Part shown: positions 55,960-64,000 of the stretch, piece after piece
How positions within the stretch are numbered: position 1 is the first letter of the stretch
Layout of the letters: each line of letters begins with the position of its first letter
NCBI RefSeq assembly: GCF_963583255.1
Contig: NC_084815.1
Location: 18,884,807-18,948,806 of the forward strand
Reading direction: 5' to 3'
From: Pyrus communis
Lineage: Eukaryota > Streptophyta > Magnoliopsida > Rosales > Rosaceae
DNA: 64,000 nt
Made by a program: the position numbers and the translations under genes
Notes under the pieces: model-generated
Database searches by the model: none
What the model was told of the DNA's origin: nothing
The model's input: the letters and a program-made list of their open reading frames with translations, nothing else

Positions 55960-57133
55960 CAGTGGCGGATCCAGGATTTTAAACTCGGGGGTCCCAATAG
56001 TAAAGGTTAAAAAATTTATAGACAAAAATAACATTGAAAAGTTAAATATAATACATTTTATTCAAAAATCATTTGCATAACAATATTACAAGCTATAAAA
56101 TCCTAATTCAAGCGTCCACGACGAGGTTTCATGGTCTGAAAATGTTCCATGATAGCTTCATTACCAATACATGAAAAAACATCTTTCTCAATGTAAACAA
56201 CTAAGCTGTCACTCAATCATTGATCTCCCATTTTGTTGCGAAGTGGACCCTTAATGTTATTCATAGCGGAAAATGCCCTCTCCACTGAAGCAGTTGCAAC
56301 CGGTAAAACCAAAGCCAACTGAACAAGCAAATATACATATGCAAATGTTCGATGCAAGTAGATGGTGCTACTGGCTTTGGCTTGAAAAATCTTTCCATAT
56401 TTCTTATTTCTAAACTACACATTTAACCAAAAACACAAAACATATACCAATCAACCAATAAACAAAAATTCCATCTAAATTTCAATTATAAAATGAGTAT
56501 ACAAACATAAAACACATCAACAATCATATCAATAATAAACTAAAAATCTCCACCAATATCTAATATAATTTAATTGAGATTAGATTAAAATACCAAAAAA
56601 CTTACTTGAATTTGGAACCAAATAGTGGTGGCTTGGAGAATTGAAACAAGTGGAGGTGTAATATTGGAGTAATGTAATTATAATATGGGATTGGGTGGGA
56701 TTAGAAATTTAGGGTTTTGGGTGAATATAAGAAAGATGGGGGGATTAGGGGGAAAAGCAGTGGAAGGAACGGGGAAAGGAGAAGTGAAAGGGACGACAGG
56801 AAAGATGGCCCATGTGGGGCTGACTTTCAAAAAGAATATGTAATTGGTGAACCAATTTCAAACGTTGATTTCATTGGTTTAACAAAAAAAAGAAAAAAAA
56901 AAAAGGCCCAAAACACTGCGTTTTGGACCAATTTTTTTAATGCCCTGTTTTCTTTCTTCTCCCCTGTTTTCTTCTTCTCCGTTGCAACCTGCAACCTGCT
57001 GCTGCAGCAACACAGACAGTCTGCACAGGCCTCGTGTTCGAGTACGAGGGGTCCTCCGGAAAATTTCTAGCAACATTTTAGGATGGCCGAGGGGTCCTGG
57101 GACCTCCCAGGACCCTCTGTAGATCCGTCCCTG
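55960..57133 (-). mobile_element. hAT element, internally deleted, TSD GTAACATG
   Basis: Flanked by a perfect 8-bp duplication GTAACATG (55952-55959 and 57134-57141). Ends CAGTGGCGGATCCAGGATTT...CTCTGTAGATCCGTCCCTG are imperfect TIRs. The minus strand near 56110-56330 still encodes the end of a transposase: LPVATASVERAFSAMNNIKG and FQTMKPRRGRL, the hAT C-terminal dimerisation region, with a stop after KMGDQ. The catalytic part is gone. It lies in the upstream region of the ERF gene. Confidence 0.94.
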
Positions 57134-57141
57134 GTAACATG

Positions 57142-57535
57142 TTTATGTTTTTCACTAGTCGGGATTTGAACTTAAACACAAAGACAACAGTTGCAAAGAA
57201 ATATTCTAATCATCGAGACGATCCACTACTAGTACGATTAGTATATTTTGAATGTCTTAATAATTAGGGTGATTACGATTAGGGTGATTGCGAATTTACC
57301 AAAAGCTCATGGAAAGCACTCTGGAGACAATTTAGTAGGGGTATTTGGGAAATTTCGACTCGTATTTTTTATGATTGAGTGCGACGCTAATGATATTTAC
57401 TCTTACTACTCCAAATTTAATAACACTAGAAATTCATTGTATTTGATTGCTCATACAATGTCATGGTGTCATTGTCGTAATAAGTTTTGTTTTGTTGGCT
57501 ATGGCCAGCTCTAATATAAGAAATATGAAATTATC
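57142..57535. other. Intergenic between hAT and solo LTR
   Basis: No recognised gene. Short repeat GATTAGGGTGATT near 57265-57290. Confidence 0.35.
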
Positions 57536-57540
57536 CTAGT

Positions 57541-57871
57541 TGTTGTAAACATTGGTGGATTAATGAATGCCCACACAATAATATGGATTTGGGAAAAAAA
57601 TGATAATTGTATTTGTGTGATACGTTTAACAAGTGTGTGCTGTGTTTTTCAAGATGTAATTATTATGTTAGTTTGGAGTTACTCTATAAATAGAGCGCTC
57701 CGTGTACTATCAAAACACAGTGCGAAAAGAAAAGATCAATAACATTAGTAACTCTCCGTCCCTCTTTTATCTGTTATCCTCTTGTGTTATAGTTACAGTG
57801 TGATATTTTAGGCATGTTTCGCTCCTGTCACTAGCATAGGTTATCTCTGTAACTTTTGCCTATTTATAACA
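57541..57871 (+). mobile_element. Solo LTR with TATA box, TSD CTAGT
   Basis: A 331-bp sequence TGTTGTAAAC...TTATAACA flanked by the perfect 5-bp duplication CTAGT (57536-57540 and 57872-57876). CTCTATAAATAGAGCGC at 57683-57699 is a strong TATA promoter and sets plus orientation. CTCCGTGTACTATCAAAACA follows as the likely transcription start zone. Size fits a copia LTR. Confidence 0.93.
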
Positions 57872-58059
57872 CTAGTAAGGATAAATGAGTTTCTTCGTAG
57901 GTTTCAATTTCAATGAATGAATTTGTCAATATAGGAATTTTATTTTTTTACTTTTTTTATTTTTTTTTAATTTGATGGTAGCGTGTGACAATATGTGGCA
58001 ATATTTATGGAAACAAAAGTAAATGAATTCAATCAAGAAAATAGTACAAAATTGTGGGA

Positions 58060-58510
58060 AAATCCGACTTAAGTTTGGTTATAATCTTCAAAGATGGAAA
58101 TCAAGAATAAATCTTGGAGGAGAGTCCATCCAAATGCAAGGAGACACGACTCTGAGAGTGTAACGGGTAAGGCGTGGGCTAACTCGTGAGTTTGGTGGTG
58201 AACATGGGTATAACTGACCTCAATGATCAAAGGAAGCAATGATTTCATGTCCTTCACAATTTATTCAATGAGGGACGAATTGGTAAGAAGATCGTTCACA
58301 GCTCCAATAATTTGAAGCGAATCACTCTCGACCTGAGTTTTTTGAAAATCCCCATCTACCGCCCAAACTAAGTTTGCACGAAACGCCAAAGCTTCCACTT
58401 GCAAAGGGGAGAAAACATTCTTGAAACTCATGTAGGCAGCTGCAACAAAATTAAGCAGTATTTCTTACAATCAACTCGCCCCACCAATTTTTTGGCCTAA
58501 ATTCCATGAA
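58060..58510 (-). pseudogene. LINE-type RNase H-like (RVT_3) remnant
   Basis: Minus-strand text runs INIDSSWNLG, AAAYMSFKNVFSPLQVEALA, FRANLVWAVDGDFQKTQVES, DSLQIIGAVNDLLTNSSLIE, then after a stop IVKDMKSLLPLIIEVSYTHV and HHQTHELAHALPVTLSESCL. The VEALA...VESDS...THELAHAL series is the RNase H fold seen at the end of plant LINEs and related ORFs. At least two stops. Unrelated in position to the plus-strand LINE at 22316. Confidence 0.75.
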
Positions 58511-58886
58511 CTATCAATATTCAGTTTCAGGCTATCTGTGGGTGGCATTGATCACCGTAGACAGCCAGAAGAATGAATTGGGGAGTGGTAGAGTTGTAAA
58601 TTATGTCACGCCCCAATCCGAGACAAAGTTTGAATTTGGGATTAAGACGTGATTTACACTTTAACTAAATTAGCTAATAAAAAGTAATTAAAATGTGTAG
58701 ACAGAAATAAAAATTAATAATTATTTATAGAAGGTCAATGTAAACATAAGCTTTATTCAAGTACCTTTACATTTGAAATTACAACTTTTGGACTACTGAT
58801 CAAAAGATCACACAAGTAGTTCCATATTTCAACAAACAGGAAACAAAGAAAGAAAATAAAATTTAAGAAAACATCCAGGCTTCTTC
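58511..58886. other. Intergenic, nothing firm
   Basis: TATGTCACGCCCCAATCCGA near 58602 resembles ATGCCCCGACCTGCGAATAA at 61094; both may start copies of one unidentified repeat family. Confidence 0.35.
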
Positions 58887-60098
58887 CACTACTAAGAATA
58901 ACAGGTTGCGCAACGAAGACATAGCCGTCGCAAAATACCGAATTCAGTCGTCGGAAAGCTTGAGCGGCAAAGACGACGTCACACAAAGCTCATGATGTCA
59001 GACGTTGTGCGATGGAGGAAAGTCCTTCGTTGCGTGAAATGACCCAACGAAATTGATGTTTGTTGCGCGAAATATGAACAACGCCACGAACCTAGTGTTC
59101 GAGGCAGTAATATTTGCACGACGAAAACCTTTTGTCGCACAGATGATTGAGTGGCAAGGGTTTTTCCTTAGTCTTTATTTAATGGGACAAAGAACCTTCG
59201 TCTCGCAATCGTTTTTCAAATTTTTATTTTTTTATCAAATTTTTATTTTTGTAGTTTTTCTATTTTTCTTTTTAAATGTTGATAATATTGTTTTATTTAA
59301 TTTAAATTAATTTACTGAAATTAAAAACATAAAATGAAAAGAAGAATACTGAACTAAAAAAATTGAAGTGTACATACAATGGGAGGGAACATTATAAAAA
59401 TCGAAAATAATAATAATAAAAAAACTCTACAATATATAGTTGTCCACATCACATTTGCTTGTTGGTGGTGTTATTGCTATGTCAGGGGGTTGGGAGGTCG
59501 GAGCTGCTATGGTGGGGGGTTGGGAGGTCATTGCTGGATCATGTTCTGCGTTTGGGAACCAATTGCCAAAGAACTGAAGGGCGAGACGAATTTAGAACGC
59601 ATACGTCTTCCGGAATGTTCGCCCTCAATTGTCTTTGACGAACAAGCACCAGAGTTAGCCATCGTACTAAAATTCAAATAACAACTAGAATTATAATCTA
59701 GAAAAAGGTAAAATGTTTCCAAAACAAATTGAAAGAATAGGGAGAGCGAGACTGCAAATTTTATAGGAAGCATGGGAACCTTGCATGACGGAGCCTTTGT
59801 CGGGTTGACACCTTGCGCGACAAAGCCTTTGTCATGCAAGTATTTTGCGGGAATCATTTCATCGCGCACTTGTTTCACGCCAAAAAAGAACTTACCCACG
59901 GTTTTCTGACATGCTTTGCGCAATGAGGTAGTTTTTTTCGTCGTGCAATCCCTTTTGCGCGACGAAGGGTTGCGTTGCGCAAAGCAACACCGCTCTTGCA
60001 TGATGTACAAGTATATTCGTTGTGCAAAACCCACATACGCGACGAAATATGCTTGGTCGTCCAAACATCTGTCAATCAAATGGTTTTTCCTACTATTG
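58887..60098. mobile_element. Non-autonomous CACTA element, TSD TTC
   Basis: Left end CACTACTAAGAATAACAGGT; the right end, reverse complement, is CAATAGTAGGAAAAACCATT. The 3-bp duplication TTC is at 58884-58886 and 60099-60101. Both subterminal zones (58905-59220 and 59780-60060) are packed with short direct and inverted copies of a GCGCGACGAA / TTCGTTGCGC-type motif, the usual CACTA transposase-binding arrangement. The middle (59375-59690) has unique sequence with a GGGGTTGGGAGGTC duplication. No transposase. Confidence 0.9.
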
Positions 60099-60101
60099 TT
60101 C

Positions 60102-60892
60102 GTTTGTTCATATATACATGCTTCACACCTCACACAAAGTATATAGTTCTCCCGTCTGTGACCTGCACAAATTTGATTAAGGTGAACCTACAAGCTCATT
60201 AGGGACTTATACCTTAAATATATAAATAATGGAGTTTAATTAATAATTAAAAAAATGTAATGCAAAACGTTTAATCTATTCCTATTAATTCGAATAATTA
60301 AATATTTAGAATTCACACGTTCCATACCGTGTCATCCCAAGTGAATAACTATTCGAACTGACCCAAACCATTCCTAAATTTCCCTTTTTGGCTAGTCATC
60401 TTGTCAATCTCTTTGGTTCCAATTCCAAATTACCCTAAAAGAACCTTGTGCACTTAAGCTGACCTGAGAATCTAGTACCAACCAAAAATCGGCTCAACTA
60501 TGCAAAAATCCTAACCATTACCCAAAATTCTTTTTTTCTCATTAAACTGATTCAATATCACAACATAGCAAGCATATTTCTGTTTCCTTTTTTCATTCGG
60601 CAGACAGAAAATAAACAAATTTCAATTCACGTTCTGACAGATAATAAATCAATTTAATATGCTCAGCTGTAATAGCAAAAGTTTCATTCGCAAACTGACT
60701 AATAGTATATATAAGAAATAACTGAAACTAGATCACATCCCAAATCACAGCTAATAGGAGATGCATATACATACATATACACACACAGACACACACACCA
60801 TAACATAATCACTTCAATCTCAGGCATATTTACATATTTATATATACGCATATATATAGCAACAACAAATTCACTGCATATGTATTTATATA
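60102..60892. other. Intergenic, microsatellites only
   Basis: A CA-rich microsatellite at about 60776-60800 and TA-rich runs near 60835-60860. No gene supported. Confidence 0.4.
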
Positions 60893-61080
60893 ATGGGTAA
60901 TTGTAGGGAGACAAAATTTCTAAGCCAAATAATGTACAAGTTGATCTAGATTATGGATAATTCTAGGGAGACCAAATTTCTAAGCCAAATAATGTACAAG
61001 TTGATCTAGATTATGGATAATTCTAGGGAGACCAAATTTCTAAATTAAAATTTGTAAATTTGATCTCCCTAGCATTATCC
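60893..61080. repeat. 60-bp tandem repeat built from a MITE end
   Basis: 60893-60952 and 60953-61012 are two near-identical 60-bp units (GGATAATTCTAGGGAGACCA through ACAAGTTGATCTAGATTA), with a third partial unit from 61013. The third unit runs into TTTGATCTCCCTAGCATTATCC, the inverted partner of GGATAATTCTAGGGAGA. The structure is a TIR element whose left arm is amplified three times. Confidence 0.88.
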
Positions 61081-61749
61081 TATATATATAGTTATGCCCC
61101 GACCTGCGAATAAGGACTATTCATGAGATAGGGTGTGAACCACATCTTAACTATAAAAATAAATTCTACAACTAAGATAAAGTGAAAAATATAATAAAAT
61201 AATTTGTAACGATTACACAATACATCGTATAACAAAATTTTACACAATAAAAGCTCGAGTTTACTACGTAAAATATATTAATAATACGCAATAGAATAAA
61301 AATTTGTAATGATCCTTGGTTCACATATTAGTTTCCAAAATGATATAAGCATCTACCAAACAATAATTAAAATGTATAATTCTTGCAAATACATAAAGTA
61401 TATGTAAATGAGATGGATAAATGTGACACCCAAGCATGCACGTCTCACACCATGCTTTATACCACTTGGCTCTGAATACCTTATAATATGAGTTAACTCC
61501 CATTCATCCCAATTTTTGTAATTAAATTCTCAGTTTCCACTTTATTATATAGGCACTTCTTCGGACGTCCAGTTGTATAATCAGGTCCTTCCCCCAACAC
61601 CTGACATATACAAGATTTCATTATTTTATAATTAACCAATTTAAATACCCAAACCCTTCCCTCGATGCCTGACATATACAAGGTTCATTATTTTATATTC
61701 AAGGCATTCTTCATCCCTTGAATATCCTCACAACTCAAACACTTTACAC
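61081..61749. other. Intergenic with a short local duplication
   Basis: The TGACATATACAAG(A)TTCATTATTTTAT segment occurs at about 61602 and 61669. ATGCCCCGACCTGCGAATAA at 61094 may be a repeat end. No gene. Confidence 0.4.
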
Positions 61750-61757
61750 AACTCAAC

Positions 61758-62502
61758 CAAGGTCGGCCTTGAGGGTAGCCGAAGTAGGCGCCTGCCTAGG
61801 ACTCCCACCTTGGAAGGCCCCATAATTGTTTTAAAAAAAAAAAAAACACACACACACACATAGATATATATAAGTTTTTAATGAAAATATCAAAAGATAT
61901 ATAAGTTTTTAATGAAAATATAAAAAAAATAAAACCTTAGGGAATAATATAATTTCCACAAAACAGAATCTTGAGAGAAACTTTACCGAAGCAAATACTT
62001 ATTTCTAAAGCTAAGAATCTAGAGAGAAACTTTAGCGAAGGAAATAAATCGGGCAATGGAAGTGTTGAAATATCTAAGACAGATGGATGGTTGTTTGCTG
62101 AATGCATGGGTTGTTTATAAAATTTTGTTAACTATATCAATTACAGTTGCCTCTACAAAAAGAAGTTTTTTAAAAGTAAAGATCAAATCTTATCTTCAAT
62201 CAGTTATGTCATAAGAAAAATTGAATGGATTAGCTATTTTGCCAATTGAAAAAAAAAAGTTGGTTGAAAAATTAGGTTATGTAAACTTAATTAGTACATT
62301 TGTGTGTAAAAAAACGTGAGACATGTAATATTTGTATATCTTCCTTCTTTTCATATTAAATTTTAATGATATTTGATATGTATTTTAGCAAAATTTTTTT
62401 TTTTTTTATACATATCAATATACAAAGAGTCGGACGTTATAGAACTCTAGGGCCCCAATTAGGTGGGTCGTCTAGGGCTCCAAATTCTTAGGGCCAACCC
62501 TG
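61758..62502 (+). mobile_element. hAT element, internally deleted, TSD AACTCAAC
   Basis: Perfect 8-bp duplication AACTCAAC (61750-61757 and 62503-62510). Ends CAAGGTCGGCCTTGAGGGTA and, reverse complement, CAGGGTTGGCCCTAAGAATT. The plus strand at about 62100-62330 still reads ILLTISITVASTKRSFLKVK, YLQSVMS-stop, then KLNGLAILPIEKKKLVEKLG, the hAT transposase C-terminal dimerisation segment. A different hAT family from the one at 55960. Confidence 0.92.
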
Positions 62503-62510
62503 AACTCAAC

Positions 62511-64000
62511 ACAACTAAACTCTCTTTCTTGCTTTGCAATGCATATGTATATGTATGTTCACCACATATATCAATATTGACATTTTCTCTAACAAGCCTA
62601 CAAGTTTCAACATAAATCAAATTAATTAGTAACAAGAGTAATATAATCATAAATCAACAACAAAGGAACATAAAGGATAAACAATACGTTATCATTTCCT
62701 CCCTTTTATTGTTTTCCATTTCATTTCCTCCCTCTTGTTCTCTTTCTTCCTTCGCCACTTCTCCTTTCTCTTCTTTAAAGTAGCTGAAATTCTACATATG
62801 TAATAGGAGTCAAATTGCTGAAAACTTACATGAAAGTGAGCAACTGGAGATGTTGGCCATGCAAAGAGGTTGGTCGAGAAGGCTAGCTCAACCGTACATT
62901 AGCTGCTCAAATTGACCTACAAGTGAGTATATAGATTAGACTGTCATGAATTTTAGATATGTTATACAAAGGATGACAAGGAAAAACTTTCGTGAGGGAA
63001 GTGTTTCAATTGGAGCTACGAAAAATGGGGTTTTGGTACTCATAACATAGTTGTCCAATTTTTTGCGGAATTGGATATTAGGTTGGTATTTCAAACATAT
63101 GGGCCGATCTCACCATTTGAATTTTCTGAAATTTGGATGTGTAATGATAAAGAGACATGCGAACAACTTTCATGAAGGAAGTACTTTGATATAAGCTACG
63201 GATGATGGTGTTTTGGTCTATTAAATAGGTAGGACGAATTTCTAGTTTTTGGATATCTTTCTTTTGATAGGTGAAAATGATGGTGAGTTCAATGGAGAGA
63301 TTTGTTGGGTAAGGTCTCATGTAATTTCTAGGATTTGCCTTTGACTTCTTTTGCAGGTTCTTAGAGAAATGTAGATGGAAATTTGATGGTGCTTCACGAA
63401 GTTGGATAATGGTGTTTTATAGGAACTTGATAACACACTCATTCACATAAACACACAGTATTTAAGTGGTTCTTCAAATCGACTACATCTACTTGAGTTT
63501 CCTTTCATTGAATTTCACTATATATGAGAGATTTACAAATACAATGAAAGATAGCTTAAAGCCCTAACAACATGTAAAAGAAAGATAAGAAGGTAATATG
63601 AAAGGGAGACCGACTTTCTTGTTGGAGTTGTTCTTTCTTTTGTTTTCTTCTTCCTCTCTCTTTTCTTCATGTCCCTTCCATTGGTTCTTGCTCCTTTTTT
63701 TGACATCTTCCATCCCATCTAGTTTGAGGAGAAAGCTCCCAAGTGTGCCAATAGAAAGAAACCAAGTGTTGTGCCAATCATTAGCCATTAAATGTGTTCC
63801 AATAACAAGGCAACAAGTGTTGTCCTAATCATTAACAATGATAAGTGTACAAGTGGCAAAGCAACATGTGTTGTTCTAATAATTAACAATGATATCAATG
63901 GCTAGGCAACAAGTGTCAAGTTAATCATGAACAAATGAATATCATGCACACCGGGGGAGCCAAGTACAAGGCTTCGGTGGGCTATAATAGGGAGAGTTTT
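62511..64000. other. Intergenic with degenerate repeats
   Basis: No gene recognised. AACTTTCRTGARGGAAGT recurs near 62988 and 63168 in a roughly 180-bp degenerate duplication. At 63745-63935 a 50-65 bp unit containing CAAGTGTTGTYCYAATCATT recurs about four times. The tract from 63410 with CACTATATATGAGAG could be LTR-derived, but no termini are seen before the window ends. Confidence 0.4.

Overview
This is plant nuclear DNA. Its genes have GT-AG introns and belong to plant families (NAC, AP2/ERF, WAT1/EamA, RING-CH, TIR). It also carries plant LTR retrotransposons, hAT, CACTA, Harbinger and Mutator-type elements, and a piece of chloroplast DNA. The style of the retroelements and MITEs suggests a woody rosid, most likely Rosaceae of the apple/pear type; that placement is inference from memory, not a search.

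Genes. Bases 1-1856 (minus) hold the first four exons of a membrane-tethered-type NAC factor that runs off the left edge. Bases 5732-7299 (minus) hold a six-exon RING-CH membrane protein with a GC-AG first intron. It looks broken: a small deletion removes the last zinc-ligand pair and shifts the frame. Bases 17244-17756 (plus) are an isolated TIR exon with a stop in place of a conserved Trp. Bases 42921-43448 (plus) are a single-exon plant protein of unknown function. Bases 45062-46783 (minus) are an intact six-exon WAT1/EamA transporter of 369 aa. Bases 54659-55522 (minus) are a single-exon AP2/ERF factor of 287 aa.

Mobile DNA takes up most of the rest. At 7.7-14.3 kb lies a decayed Ty1/copia element (minus) whose 3' LTR end is duplicated in tandem as an exact 360-bp repeat, followed by a second copia LTR. 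From 24890 to 40131 lies one 15.2-kb composite: an outer Ty3/gypsy Tat-like element (TSD ATGAT) with a related element nested inside it (26056-36582). The inner element carries an antisense extra ORF. Its 3' LTR is split by about 1.1 kb of chloroplast DNA (trnL-UAG, start of ccsA, rpl32 spacer), and its gag is split by a 930-bp hAT element that holds an exon-like host fragment. The outer element's 3' region holds a composite minisatellite. A fifth LTR of the same superfamily lies in plus orientation at 50605.

Other insertions delimited by target-site duplications: solo LTRs at 16467-16877 (TGGAC), 18966-20708 (CCCAA) and 57541-57871 (CTAGT); hAT elements at 55960-57133 (GTAACATG) and 61758-62502 (AACTCAAC); a CACTA element at 58887-60098 (TTC); a Tourist/Harbinger element at 40282-41096 (TAA); and two copies of one Mutator-like MITE at 4927-5097 and 18471-18638. 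LINE/RNase H remnants lie at 22316-23733 and 58060-58510. I see no CRISPR array, rRNA or prokaryote-type operon. The window is best read as a gene-poor, TE-rich stretch with a few genes and an unusually legible insertion history.
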